Of a stretch of 31,732 nt of DNA, positions 1 through 8,249 are shown one piece after another. How positions within the stretch are numbered: the stretch's first letter is position 1; each line of letters begins with the position of its first letter. The stretch is from JBDREF01 sp043820045. Lineage in GTDB: Bacteria; Planctomycetota; Phycisphaerae; Sedimentisphaerales; Anaerobacaceae. The translations under genes and the position numbers were made by a program. The stretch is from positions 1-31,732 of the forward strand of contig JBDREF010000274.1 in the NCBI GenBank assembly GCA_043820045.1, read 5' to 3'. The notes under the pieces were generated by a model, which was not told where the DNA came from, ran no database searches, and worked only from the letters and a program-made list of their open reading frames with translations.

Positions 1-52
1 GGCCAAAAAATGTCCAAAAAAGTGGCAATTCCGGAGATGATGTGTTATCATG

Positions 53-100
53 GCTGATAGGTAGATTATCGGCCTATCAGCTGGGCCACCTGCAAGGCCC
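53..100 (+). promoter_or_regulatory. Two hairpins in the leader of the pseudopilin gene
   Basis: A perfect 9-bp stem (GCTGATAGG at 53-61 with CCTATCAGC at 73-81, 11-nt loop) is followed at once by a 5-bp stem (GGGCC 83-87 with GGCCC 96-100). They lie 30-77 nt upstream of the pseudopilin ATG. No T-tract follows, so a terminator for an upstream gene is not obvious. They could be a structured 5' leader or an operator. The role is unknown. Confidence 0.4.
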
Positions 101-129
101 TAAACGGCGTTTGTTGAGGAGAGACTGAA

Positions 130-978
130 ATGTCGGAAAGAAGAGGCTTTACCCTCATAGAGTTGCTCGTGGTTATAGCCGTCATCGCTCTGCTGTTGGC
201 GATTCTCATGCCGGCGCTCCAAAAGGCCAAGGAGCAGGGACAACGGGCTGCATGTCAATCCAACCTGAAGAACTACGGCGTCGCGATATTCATGTACACC
301 GGCGACAACGACGACAAATTCTGCAATCCAGGTAGCTGCTATTTTACGCAGTCAACTGCTTATCCTGTGGAGGCGGGACTGAGCAGCCCCATCCATCTGC
401 GCTGGTGCAACGGCGATTTGTACCTTAGAAACCACCCGGAATACGCCGGCCCGTTTTTCCCCTATTTGCAGGACGCTCGAGCCTTTATCTGCCCGACATT
501 TTCGCGGATAGCCCACCAGAGTTCCGAGGATCACTTCTACCAGGCCGACGCGGCTAACCTCAGGAACTACAAACCCTGGTATAACTACACCATGAACGCC
601 TATCTGGGCAGCCCGGGCAGCAGCGTCCAGAAATCGAGAGTCATGAAGCTCTCCGATGTCAAGCATCTCGCACAGACGTTTTCCTTCACGGAGGAAAGCG
701 CCCTGGTGGATACCCAGTACAATGTCTCCGGGCTGAACGACACGTATATGATCCCGGGTGACGATTCCATGATCGCGGGATGGTTGAGCAAAACCGGCAG
801 CTACCAGTTGATCAGGCCCGGGCCCGAGGGCGTAGGCCAGTTCTGGGATGTAATCGCCGGCTTTCATCACGCCCCCTCCGGCGACAGGCTTGGCGGCAGA
901 GGCAACTGCGCCTTCCTCGACGGCCACGTTGACGCTCACGCCCGTTCGGAAACATTTCCGTTAGCCTGGCCGCACTGA
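130..978 (+). CDS. Prepilin-type N-terminal cleavage/methylation protein with H-Xn-DG tail (type II secretion pseudopilin-like)
   Basis: The N-terminus shows a type IV prepilin signal: a short basic leader ending RRG, then FTLIELLVVIAVIALLL. Cleavage would fall between Gly and Phe, with the conserved Glu at position +5 of the mature protein, giving a single hydrophobic helix that anchors the product. The body is a soluble domain of about 240 residues. Near the C-terminus the pattern NCAFLDGHVDAH matches the tail of planctomycete prepilin-type 'H-X9-DG' proteins, though the His-to-DG spacing here is about 16 residues, so a loop seems inserted. These proteins occur in many copies in planctomycetes and their role is not settled; a minor pseudopilin of a secretion system or a surface protein is likely. 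The start is supported by GAGGAGA at 116-122, seven nt before the ATG. It converges on the sulfatase gene, and no clear terminator is visible in the 59-nt gap. Confidence 0.9.
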   Translation: MSERRGFTLIELLVVIAVIALLLAILMPALQKAKEQGQRAACQSNLKNYGVAIFMYTGDNDDKFCNPGSCYFTQSTAYPVEAGLSSPIHLRWCNGDLYLRNHPEYAGPFFPYLQDARAFICPTFSRIAHQSSEDHFYQADAANLRNYKPWYNYTMNAYLGSPGSSVQKSRVMKLSDVKHLAQTFSFTEESALVDTQYNVSGLNDTYMIPGDDSMIAGWLSKTGSYQLIRPGPEGVGQFWDVIAGFHHAPSGDRLGGRGNCAFLDGHVDAHARSETFPLAWPH

Positions 979-1037
979 TCCGTGAATCTCTGATTTGCTG
1001 AGAAGTCACCTCCAGCCGCAGTGGTCGTTATTCGAAG

Positions 1038-2501
1038 TCACAGATGATAATCGCCGCCGTTCAGGCTCTTGATGACGGACTTCTGCCAAATTTCAAGCTC
1101 CGCCTTCATTCGTTCCAACCGTCGGGGCTCAGATGCGGCAAGGTCCTTCTTTTCATTAGGGTCCTTAGCCAGATCGAACAGCGCATAGCTCACCTGGCCC
1201 TTCTTATCGGGTATGCGGTGCAGTTTGTAGTCATTGTCAAGCCAGGCCGCGTGGCCCGGCAACACCTCTTCAGGGTACTGACGCGCGATTTTGGCCGGGG
1301 CTTCTTTCGCAGCGGTGCTCGGCGCGCCGCCCGCCTGCTCCTTTGCTAATTCTTCGAGTATCTGAGTACTTTTTACCCCCCGCCCGGGCTCCGGATACAC
1401 CCAGAAGCCAAGCGGTTTGGACCGGACTTTCATCGTCCCCTTGAACAACGGCAAGAGACTTATGCCGTCGAGAGGCTTGGGCTGCCGTTCGACCTTAGCG
1501 CCCACAATCTCCAGCAGCGTCGGATATATATCGACCGTGCAGCACGGAATGGAAGTCTGTGCAGGAGACTTAATGCGGGCGGGCCACTCAATGATCGCCG
1601 GCACGCGGAGACCGCCTTCCCAGAGGCTCCCTTTCTTGCCCGACAAGCCGCCTGTGGAGCCCGGCCCCGTTCCGCCGTTGTCGCTCGTGTACCACAGCAG
1701 CGTGTTTTCCGCTATTCCCAGTTCGCGCAATTCTCGGCGCAGGAGGCCGACCGCCCGGTCCATGGCAGTGATTTCGCCGTAGTAGTTCTGCAGATTGGTT
1801 GGAAGGTCCTTGTATAGCTCGCGATCTTCCGGGAGTGCAACGTAAGGGCTGTGGGGCGAGCCGAACCAGACGACCGCCAGAAATGGCTGCTCCGAACCGG
1901 CCGAATCGCGGATAAATTTCAACGCCGCCTCAACCGTCACAAGCGAACCTTCACCCTCTGTCTCAACGACTTTGCCGTTGTGACTCATCAATGGGCTGTT
2001 CTCGAAAAAGTTCGGGCTGGAAAACCACTCATCGAATCCACTGTTGCCCGGACTTACGGAACTGTCGGCGCTGACCGGGCCCAGGTGCCATTTGCCGAAG
2101 TGTCCAGTCCTGTATCCCGCCGTCCTGAGCACTTCGGCGACGGTGACCTCCTGTGGTCGCAGCGTGTGCCCCCACGAGAAGCAGCCGTAGCGGTTCGGGT
2201 GGCGGCCGGTCAGCACACTGCCGCGCGTAGGCGAGCATACCGGGGCGGCGGAATAAAAACGGTCGAAACACAAGCCGGAGGAAGCCATCTCGTCAAGTAT
2301 AGGCGTCTTAAGCCTCTCATGCCCGTTGTAGCCCGTATCTCCCCAACCTTGATCGTCGGCCATCACCAGGACGATGTTGGGCTTTTTAGCGTCCTTGTCC
2401 GCAGGCTCGCCATGTGTCGTTATACATCCCGACCAGGCCAACGATGCGGCGCCGAGACCCGTGAATTTCAGAAAACTCCGCCTATTCAGATTCATGTCCA
2501 T
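1038..2501 (-). CDS. Tat-exported sulfatase (arylsulfatase A-like, alkaline phosphatase superfamily)
   Basis: Hydrolyses sulfate esters, in planctomycetes typically on sulfated polysaccharides; the substrate cannot be read from sequence. The formylglycine signature CSPTRGSVLTGR is intact (modified Cys about residue 89), the metal-binding ADDQGWGD motif lies at about residues 48-55, and the second signature is present as HFGKWHLG. The N-terminus has a twin-arginine motif NRRSFLKF with a hydrophobic stretch ending SGC, so export by Tat and possibly lipid anchoring is likely, although the residue at -3 is Trp, which is poor for a lipobox. The open frame extends 7 codons upstream to a GTG, but AAAGGAG sits 8 nt before the internal ATG, so I chose 2501. 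Length (487 aa) is normal. A formylglycine-generating enzyme is not in the window. It stands alone, divergent from the phospholipase-like gene. Confidence 0.95.
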   Translation of the reverse strand: MDMNLNRRSFLKFTGLGAASLAWSGCITTHGEPADKDAKKPNIVLVMADDQGWGDTGYNGHERLKTPILDEMASSGLCFDRFYSAAPVCSPTRGSVLTGRHPNRYGCFSWGHTLRPQEVTVAEVLRTAGYRTGHFGKWHLGPVSADSSVSPGNSGFDEWFSSPNFFENSPLMSHNGKVVETEGEGSLVTVEAALKFIRDSAGSEQPFLAVVWFGSPHSPYVALPEDRELYKDLPTNLQNYYGEITAMDRAVGLLRRELRELGIAENTLLWYTSDNGGTGPGSTGGLSGKKGSLWEGGLRVPAIIEWPARIKSPAQTSIPCCTVDIYPTLLEIVGAKVERQPKPLDGISLLPLFKGTMKVRSKPLGFWVYPEPGRGVKSTQILEELAKEQAGGAPSTAAKEAPAKIARQYPEEVLPGHAAWLDNDYKLHRIPDKKGQVSYALFDLAKDPNEKKDLAASEPRRLERMKAELEIWQKSVIKSLNGGDYHL

Positions 2502-2581
2502 CAGAAATTCTCCTTTGCCCACGTTTCTTCTTCCTGCACCCCGATGAAAAGAGCACGGAACCGAGAATGAATGCCTCGAAC

Positions 2582-2609
2582 ATTATAAAGCAAGGCAAAA
2601 CTACTGCAA
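2582..2609 (-). promoter_or_regulatory. Probable promoter of the sulfatase gene
   Basis: Read on the minus strand: -35 TTGCAG (2609-2604), 16-nt spacer, -10 TATAAT (2587-2582, perfect consensus). Transcription would start near 2575, giving a leader of about 75 nt. An inverted repeat lies just upstream (CCGCGT 2617-2622, ACGCGG 2634-2639, 11-nt loop) and could be an operator. Confidence 0.5.
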
Positions 2610-2675
2610 TCATTAACCGCGTCTGAGGAACAAACGCGGCGGAATGCCCTATATCCGGGCGCGTTAGAAAAGACC

Positions 2676-2704
2676 TTGAGTTTCGCCTTGCGCTTTCGTA
2701 AACT
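2676..2704 (+). promoter_or_regulatory. Possible promoter of the phospholipase C-like gene
   Basis: TTGAGT at 2676-2681, a 17-nt spacer and TAAACT at 2699-2704, each matching four of six sigma-70 consensus bases. It lies about 40 nt before the chosen start codon in the divergent intergenic region. Confidence 0.35.
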
Positions 2705-2742
2705 CTGCCGAAAGCTAATTAATGCGCAGAAAGGAAGATGCC

Positions 2743-3897
2743 ATGCCAGCAAACATAACGCACATGCTCATCGCACATAAGGCGATTCAAGCACTTAAAG
2801 CAAAAGGAGTTGACGAATTTGCAGAATTCGGCAAGTTGCTTGATGACGCCTCCGGGGCAAAGAACTACAAGGCTTATGTTAATCTCGGAAGCATTGGTCC
2901 GGATCTTTACTATTACGCCGAGATGTCCAGCTCGATCAAAGACATGCTCAAGGAAGGTTTCGTCCAGGCCAAGGGGGTTACTCCATGGTCGTACCATCTG
3001 CATTCATACAGACCCAACGAGTTTCCCTTGAAGCTGGTCGAGATTATTTTCAGCGACGCCGTGAGAGAAAAAGGCAAAATCCAATTGTACGATGACGATA
3101 TCAGGAGACTCGCCTACGTTGCGGGGCACCTGACACATATCGCAGCCGATCAGATCATCCATCCTGTCGTCAACAGCATTGCCGGCCCTTATTATCGTGA
3201 GGGTAAGAACCGCAAGAAGCACCGTGAGTGCGAGGTCTTTCAGGACTATTTCCTGTACGAGGAGGTATATCGTCTGGAGGAAAAGAGCGGCGCAAAATAC
3301 AATTTCTTCAAGCAGGATTTTCGCGACTGGGCGGATTGTGTAAGGGGAATAACCACGCGGAACACGGAGGATTGGTTCCGCTACTTTCTGCAGCGGGGTT
3401 TTGTGGAAACCTACAGCGGCTGCCCGTCCGAGAAGGACATCGAGAACTCTGTCGATAACCTGTTGCTGATATTGCGGGCGTGCCAGCAGGTCGGGCCTTA
3501 CAAGAAGGCGGACAAAGATTACCGCAAGAACAAAGATAACTCCAAGATGTATCAGGAGTATATCAAGGACGTGGATTACATAAAGCACTACCGGCTGGCA
3601 GTGGAACTGGCGGTGATTTATCTTGTCGCGTTGTACGAGGTCTATTTCGTGCTCAGGGAGGGAAAGGATTTCACGGACAAACACAAGAAGAGGTTCCTGA
3701 GTATCGTCAGTGACGCAGATCTGTCCTGTCCATTGAAGCAGAAGATATTCGAGAAAGCACGTGTCGCGCTGATAAATAAAAGCGATATGGAAGCAACCGT
3801 CAAGAAACATGCCTCCGGTCTGCTGACGAAAACGAAATTCCTCACTTCCAGCCGGATTTTCAATGCCAAGAGTGACAGAGACGTCGTAATAGCTTAG
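2743..3897 (+). CDS. Zinc-dependent phospholipase C family protein (PF00882-like)
   Basis: The family hydrolyses phospholipid head groups using three zinc ions. Family-type landmarks are present in the expected order: ITHMLIAH near the N-terminus (His7, His12), GSIGPDLYYY (Asp54), YHLH (His85/His87), GHLTHIAADQIIHP (His129, His132, Asp136, His140), and HRECEVFQDYF (His160 and Glu162/Glu164). The likely zinc ligand set is therefore intact. No signal peptide is visible, unlike secreted clostridial or Bacillus enzymes, so it may act in the cytoplasm or be a family member of other function. The frame opens at an ATG at 2722, but AAAGGAAG ends 5 nt before the ATG at 2743, so the shorter start (384 aa) is chosen. 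The GT2 gene follows on the same strand after about 70 nt. Confidence 0.8.
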   Translation: MPANITHMLIAHKAIQALKAKGVDEFAEFGKLLDDASGAKNYKAYVNLGSIGPDLYYYAEMSSSIKDMLKEGFVQAKGVTPWSYHLHSYRPNEFPLKLVEIIFSDAVREKGKIQLYDDDIRRLAYVAGHLTHIAADQIIHPVVNSIAGPYYREGKNRKKHRECEVFQDYFLYEEVYRLEEKSGAKYNFFKQDFRDWADCVRGITTRNTEDWFRYFLQRGFVETYSGCPSEKDIENSVDNLLLILRACQQVGPYKKADKDYRKNKDNSKMYQEYIKDVDYIKHYRLAVELAVIYLVALYEVYFVLREGKDFTDKHKKRFLSIVSDADLSCPLKQKIFEKARVALINKSDMEATVKKHASGLLTKTKFLTSSRIFNAKSDRDVVIA

Positions 3898-3966
3898 CAA
3901 GGATGGTTACGTAACAGTCGAATAAAGGCACTGTGCAAACGCGGCACTGTAGGATATAATTCATTG

Positions 3967-4689
3967 ATGGATTTATCGATTGTTGTACCGGCATACGAGG
4001 AAAGCAAAAAGATCGCCCGAGATGTTGAGGAAGCGGCGGCTTTTTTGGAAAGCCATCACTTTGTTGGAGAAATCATCGTCGTTGACGACGGCAGCAAGGA
4101 TAATACCGCAGAAGTCGCGAGAAATGTAACAGTTCCCCCCGGTGTAAAGCTGAAAGTAATTAGCAACGAGGCCCATCGGGGCAAAGGCCGGGCCGTCCGC
4201 AAGGGCATTGAGCACTCGACCGGCGAATATGTGATGTTCGCCGATAGCGGCTGTTGTGTGCCTTACGAAGATACACTCAGAGGCCTGGATCTGCTCAAGA
4301 GCGACGAATGCGACATCGCACACGGCTCAAGGAAAATGCGGGGATGCCATATTGAGAAGCCGCAGAGCCTGTACCGGCGTATCTGCTCGAAGATGTTCCA
4401 CTGGTTCGTGATCCACGATATGAAAATCCCCGCCGAGTTCACGGATACACAGTGTGGATTCAAGATATACAAAGGCGATGTCGCCCGTCACCTGTACGGC
4501 GAGTGCATCACTGACGGCTTTACATTCGACATAGAAATCATAATGCGAGCCCAAAGAGAAGGCTACCGGATAAAAGAATTTCCAATCGACTGGACCTGCG
4601 ACCGCGACAGCCGCCTCTCACCGACCCGGAGTTCCTGGAGCGTTCTCTCTGAACTTCTGACCATCAGACGGACTCTGCCGAAGAAATGA
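3967..4689 (+). CDS. Family 2 glycosyltransferase, dolichyl-phosphate glucosyltransferase (ALG5/DPM1)-like
   Basis: Transfers a sugar from a nucleotide donor, probably to a polyprenyl phosphate on the cytoplasmic face of the membrane. The GT-A fold start is clear: LSIVVPAYEESKKI at residues 3-16 and IIVVDDGSKDNT near residue 38. The later block DTQCGFKIYKGDVARHL is typical of the ALG5-like group. The usual metal-binding DxD segment reads FADSGCCVPYED, so the second Asp of the DAD form is Gly. No membrane helix is seen in 240 residues. The ORF can open at TTG (3964), but the ATG at 3967 is preferred. There is no good Shine-Dalgarno sequence, while TATAAT lies at 3955-3960, so a leaderless mRNA is possible. 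A product such as polyprenyl-P-glucose could feed the Agl23-like enzyme nearby (inference). Confidence 0.88.
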   Translation: MDLSIVVPAYEESKKIARDVEEAAAFLESHHFVGEIIVVDDGSKDNTAEVARNVTVPPGVKLKVISNEAHRGKGRAVRKGIEHSTGEYVMFADSGCCVPYEDTLRGLDLLKSDECDIAHGSRKMRGCHIEKPQSLYRRICSKMFHWFVIHDMKIPAEFTDTQCGFKIYKGDVARHLYGECITDGFTFDIEIIMRAQREGYRIKEFPIDWTCDRDSRLSPTRSSWSVLSELLTIRRTLPKK

Positions 4690-4700
4690 AAACCTTACCA

Positions 4701-4722
4701 TGACGGCTTCAAGAGGCCGTCA
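4701..4722 (-). terminator. Possible terminator of the lipoprotein-Agl23-apbE operon (between convergent genes)
   Basis: A perfect 7-bp stem (TGACGGC 4701-4707, GCCGTCA 4716-4722, 8-nt loop) spans the apbE stop codon. On the minus strand the DNA after it contains TTTTC and TTTC, a weak T-rich tail. On the plus strand no T-run follows the stem, so it would serve the GT2 gene poorly. Confidence 0.4.
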
Positions 4723-5695
4723 GCCAGTCCTTCTCCCAGGAACCGATGTGCAGGATGTTCTCTTTCCGGCCTTCTTTGTGACCGTTCTCGAGTATTATCA
4801 TAGCGAGCGTGCTCGGATGCAGCAAACAATACCGCTCGATCTCATCCTGACTCATGATCATAAAAGCAGTCGAAAGAGCATCGGCGGTCGCAGCATCAGG
4901 AGCAGACGACCAAGCGGCACGTTTACCTTCAACCGGCCGGCCCGTGCGGGGGTCAATGATGTGTTGACCTTTCTGCACACCTGAGCCGCTGAGCGCCCGG
5001 CTCTGCAAACGAGGACGGGCCAATATCTGTTTATGATCGTCAGGATTGCTCAAGGTCAGCGGCCAGCCCCCTGTCCCCGGCGGCCCGTCGAGGGCCAGGA
5101 CCGAACTATAGCCGCCGGATATTAGAGCAATATCAATGCTCCACTCACGCAACAGCTCGGCCATACGGTCAACAGCGTAGCCCTTGCCGACGCCGCCGAG
5201 ATCAACCTGCACCGGACTTGCCAGCAGCCTGACTGTGTGCGAAGCCTCGTCCAGTTGCAGGAGGTCGGTACCGGTATGCCGGCGTGCAAAATCCAACTCT
5301 TCTGCCGAAGGCTCGCGCAAAGTTCCATCTTCCTTGCGCCAACATTTGAATAGAGAACCAATGGTGATGTCAAAAGTGCCGCCCGTTTCGGCGTAGATTC
5401 TCGCGCTTATCTGCAGACACGTGAACGAGTCCAGACCGAGCTGCAGCGGCCGATTCGCCGACAGGCTGTTGATGCCGGAGATATCGCTGTTTTCTATGAA
5501 TCGGCTAAGCTCGCCTTCAAGCCGGTCCACCTCATCGAACGCTGCGGCCGCCGCCTGCCGGGCATATTGCTCATCCTCGTGAACGACAATGACCTCGAAG
5601 GTGGTCGCCATGGCCTCGTGCGAAAAACGCTTCATCCCGGGGATTGAAGCACAATTGCTCCGCACAAAAGCAGTTTGTTCTTTCGACTCGGTCAT
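4709..5695 (-). CDS. apbE: FAD:protein FMN transferase, ApbE family
   Basis: Moves FMN from FAD onto a Thr or Ser of target proteins, as in NqrB/NqrC, RnfD/RnfG and FMN-binding-domain redox proteins. Family motifs are all visible: MATTFEV near the N-terminus, VDLGGVGKGYAVDRM, ALISGGYSSVLA, HIIDPRTGRPV, and the metal-binding APDAATADALSTAF near the C-terminus. Length (328 aa) is normal. Most ApbE proteins are periplasmic and carry a lipoprotein signal; here the first about 30 residues are hydrophilic with no signal peptide, so a cytoplasmic location or an unusual export route has to be considered. Its ATG overlaps the stop of the upstream Agl23-like gene by 4 nt (ATGA, 5692-5695), so translation is probably coupled. 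No FMN-acceptor protein was recognised in the window, so its target lies elsewhere. Confidence 0.95.
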   Translation of the reverse strand: MTESKEQTAFVRSNCASIPGMKRFSHEAMATTFEVIVVHEDEQYARQAAAAAFDEVDRLEGELSRFIENSDISGINSLSANRPLQLGLDSFTCLQISARIYAETGGTFDITIGSLFKCWRKEDGTLREPSAEELDFARRHTGTDLLQLDEASHTVRLLASPVQVDLGGVGKGYAVDRMAELLREWSIDIALISGGYSSVLALDGPPGTGGWPLTLSNPDDHKQILARPRLQSRALSGSGVQKGQHIIDPRTGRPVEGKRAAWSSAPDAATADALSTAFMIMSQDEIERYCLLHPSTLAMIILENGHKEGRKENILHIGSWEKDWLTAS

Positions 5696-7308
5696 TTCCG
5701 CTCTTCCGCCTGCACCTGTGCAGCCTTTGCCGGCTCATCGCTGTAAGCAGTCCACAAATCCTTTCGGACGAAACCAAGCAGCTTGACCGCCGGACGCAGC
5801 CACACATAGTACGGCTTGTCAAACAGGAACAAGTACATCTGACGCTGTTCCTGGGGCGTCAACACATAAAGCTTGTTGGTCAGCGCGGCCTCAACATCCG
5901 GCGAGGCAATAATCAGCGGCGCCGAAGGGACGTCGTTGACGACATGATTCGACCAGCGTACTGCCGTGAAAGACCTGAGATACCAGGGCAAAGGCCAATA
6001 GTCATCGCCCGAGCAAATAACATCGATGGGCATATCGCGACCTTTTTCGTGGGCCCTCGCGTATTCTTCTATCTTCTCGACGACAGTGAATATTTCGGTG
6101 GTCGGATGGGCATAAACATGAGGATTGCAACTGTCTGCGTAATACCTGTAGTTGCATTGGTACGCCTGCCAGGTCAGGTGGACTGAAGCCTCGAAAAACA
6201 AACAAAGCAGAATCAAACGGGGCAGAACATTCGGCGCCGACTTGACCACTACCACCGCCCCGATGCCGGCCAACAGAATCATCCCATGCAGAAAACCCAG
6301 CATACACCACGGCGTTTTGTATGGAATTGCGGAATAAACGACCGTCAAAATCAGTGTATAGAAGGCGATGAATCTAACAAGCCGGATATCGGCGAACGAC
6401 AGCTCTTTTTTCACCATCGCTGCTATAAATCCGACGACAGCCAGGAGCACAATGAGAGCTTCGGTCCAGATCGGGCCGTCGCCGTACTTGAAATAGAGGA
6501 GTATCCTGAGGTAATAGTACCAGGGGTGAACGTGCAGGGCGCTGCCGCCCGCGCGGTTAAGATAAGTCGCATACGTTCGAATCGAATCCAAAACTCCCGA
6601 GGGATTGGATAGAAACGATGAATAGAACAGGGCCGAGACAGCAGCGCCGGCGGCAAAGCCGACGACGAGATGCGATAGTCTTATCGCCTTGACATCATCT
6701 GCGAGAGAACCTTTCTGCCGCCGCACCAGCAGCGTCAGCACCAACGCCAGAAACATCGAGCCAAAAGCGACTACGCACGTCTCCTTCGTGGCGTGCATAA
6801 GTCCCAGAAATCCGCCCGCCAACAAGGCCCAGACGATTTTCCTGCTCCGAGTGTACCGGTAGCCGGATGCAATCGCGCCAAATGTGAAACAGACCAAGAG
6901 GATCTCTTGGATGTAGTAACGGCTGTAGAAGACCATGGCCGGCGAGACAGCGGTCAAGACGGCGGCAAAGACAGCCGCCCCCGTACCCAAACCGCCGGCA
7001 CTGAGCAAGAGCAAAAGCACCAGAGATACGCCGAAAAAAACCGGCACGATGCGCAGGGTGAATTCGCTTACCTGTGTAAGGTTCCCCGCGCCGGCGAGCC
7101 AGGCGGGGACCAAAGTCAGGTAGTTCAGCGTCGGGCCGTGGTACTCGTTCGGGTCGTAAGCATAAACGCCGCTCTCAAGCAAATCCCCGAACTTGTCGGC
7201 GTGAACAGCCTCATCGCCGTGCATGGGGCGCAGCGCAAGCCGCGGCAAGCGCAGCGCGAGCGCAACAATTGTCGCGGCCAGAATAAGGACGCAACATTTT
7301 TTGGCCAT
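5692..7308 (-). CDS. Agl23/TIGR03663-like polytopic glycosyltransferase (GT-C, PMT/ArnT superfamily)
   Basis: A multi-spanning membrane protein of 538 aa with about ten hydrophobic segments. The first loop carries MHGDEAVHADKFG (Asp32, Glu33), the acidic motif of GT-C enzymes that use polyprenyl-phosphate sugars, followed by YAYDPNEYHGPTLNYL, which is characteristic of the TIGR03663 group ('flippase activity-associated' Agl23 in haloarchaea). It probably transfers a lipid-linked sugar on the outer face of the cytoplasmic membrane; donor and acceptor are unknown. The last about 150 residues are more soluble. It starts only 1 nt after the stop of the discoidin-like lipoprotein (TAAGATG) and has no recognisable Shine-Dalgarno site, so it likely depends on translational coupling. 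It overlaps apbE by 4 nt. The lipoprotein in front of it could be a substrate, but this is conjecture. Confidence 0.88.
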   Translation of the reverse strand: MAKKCCVLILAATIVALALRLPRLALRPMHGDEAVHADKFGDLLESGVYAYDPNEYHGPTLNYLTLVPAWLAGAGNLTQVSEFTLRIVPVFFGVSLVLLLLLSAGGLGTGAAVFAAVLTAVSPAMVFYSRYYIQEILLVCFTFGAIASGYRYTRSRKIVWALLAGGFLGLMHATKETCVVAFGSMFLALVLTLLVRRQKGSLADDVKAIRLSHLVVGFAAGAAVSALFYSSFLSNPSGVLDSIRTYATYLNRAGGSALHVHPWYYYLRILLYFKYGDGPIWTEALIVLLAVVGFIAAMVKKELSFADIRLVRFIAFYTLILTVVYSAIPYKTPWCMLGFLHGMILLAGIGAVVVVKSAPNVLPRLILLCLFFEASVHLTWQAYQCNYRYYADSCNPHVYAHPTTEIFTVVEKIEEYARAHEKGRDMPIDVICSGDDYWPLPWYLRSFTAVRWSNHVVNDVPSAPLIIASPDVEAALTNKLYVLTPQEQRQMYLFLFDKPYYVWLRPAVKLLGFVRKDLWTAYSDEPAKAAQVQAEERK

Positions 7309-7309
7309 C

Positions 7310-8152
7310 TTATTGTACCGGCTTGCCGTAAACCCCTACTTCAATATAGTGGTTTAAGTCGTTGCTGGTATTGCCGTTGCTGTAGAAGCGAACGTAACGA
7401 GCCTTGATGCCCTGGGAAAGCACATCGATGAGTTTGCCTTCATTCGTTTCGACGTAGTGCATATCTTTGCCGACTCCAAGACCCGCGGAGTTGTCAATAT
7501 CATTGTTGAACACCGTCCTGACATTCGTGATGAAATCAGGATCATCGGCGACCTGCACTATAACATCGAAATAGACGCGGGCCTGCTTGTGATAATGCCA
7601 CACCAGGATAGCATAAATATCATACATGGCTTCGAGATCGATCGTAACGTGCTGCACGAACGGACCAAGTTCGACATAGCTGCCGTCGGCAGCCTCCATG
7701 TCACCATCGGTGATATAGTCGATCTCGCCTATGATGGGTTCTTCATCGCTGCTGCTCACGGGCTTGCCCGCTGCGACATTTGCTGTTCCAGCCGGAGCCA
7801 GGAATGGCGGACGTGGTTTTCCGAGCGGTTTTTCGAGATTGGGTACTTTCGTGTCCTGAGGCGTGCCCACGAACATAGGCTTCGGCAGCTTGATGTCAAC
7901 AGGCACCAAACCTGCTACTGCGGGGGCCTGGGATACTTGCGGCTGCGCTTCAACTACAGGCTCCTTTACGGCTTCGGCAGGCTTCTCGGCTGTTTCAGGG
8001 GCCGGCTGAACCGCGGTCGGAGCAGGTTGCGCGCTGATACTCTCGGGCGCCGGTTCCTGCGGAGATTTCTTGCAGGAAGGCACGAGGCACAGAGACAGCA
8101 CAAACAATGCACAAAAAGCAACTCTCGTAATAGAACCAAAATCTTTCTTCAT
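7310..8152 (-). CDS. Lipoprotein with discoidin/F5-8C-like C-terminal domain
   Basis: The N-terminus is a signal peptide (basic KKDFG, hydrophobic core, then LVPSC) with a plausible lipobox, followed directly by KKS. Next come about 80 residues rich in Pro, Ala, Glu and Val (repeats such as QPAPTAVQPAPETAEKPAE), a flexible linker that would hold the rest away from the membrane. Residues from about 130 on (ASSDEEP-like loop, ITDGDMEAADGSYVELG, VTIDLEAMYDIYAILVWH, ARYVRFYSNG) have the pattern of a galactose-binding/discoidin beta-sandwich, so sugar binding is likely. Two ATGs occur in tandem; AAGGAA lies too close to the first, so the second (8152) is chosen. It is the first gene of a three-gene operon with the Agl23-like enzyme and apbE. 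A role as a cell-envelope glycan-binding protein or a glycosylated substrate is a guess. Confidence 0.75.
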   Translation of the reverse strand: MKKDFGSITRVAFCALFVLSLCLVPSCKKSPQEPAPESISAQPAPTAVQPAPETAEKPAEAVKEPVVEAQPQVSQAPAVAGLVPVDIKLPKPMFVGTPQDTKVPNLEKPLGKPRPPFLAPAGTANVAAGKPVSSSDEEPIIGEIDYITDGDMEAADGSYVELGPFVQHVTIDLEAMYDIYAILVWHYHKQARVYFDVIVQVADDPDFITNVRTVFNNDIDNSAGLGVGKDMHYVETNEGKLIDVLSQGIKARYVRFYSNGNTSNDLNHYIEVGVYGKPVQ

Positions 8153-8249
8153 CATTTCCTTTTTACCTCGAAATCCAAAGTTCTTTTCAACCGACGAAAC
8201 TGCTTATCGTCAGCAAACTACCGGACATACGCCAAAACGCGGAATCGCA

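Noticed and set aside
352..939. Long minus-strand frame opposite the pseudopilin
   Set aside because: It lies fully inside a gene with a clear prepilin signal and family tail, and its translation shows no domain.
979..1037. Terminator between the convergent pseudopilin and sulfatase genes
   Set aside because: I found no convincing stem-loop with a T-run on either strand.
1851..2570. Plus-strand frame of 239 codons opposite the sulfatase
   Set aside because: It is antisense to conserved sulfatase motifs and has a composition rich in Arg typical of shadow frames.
3004..3900. Minus-strand frame of 298 codons opposite the phospholipase-like gene
   Set aside because: The plus strand has zinc-ligand motifs in order and a ribosome site; the antisense product shows nothing recognisable.
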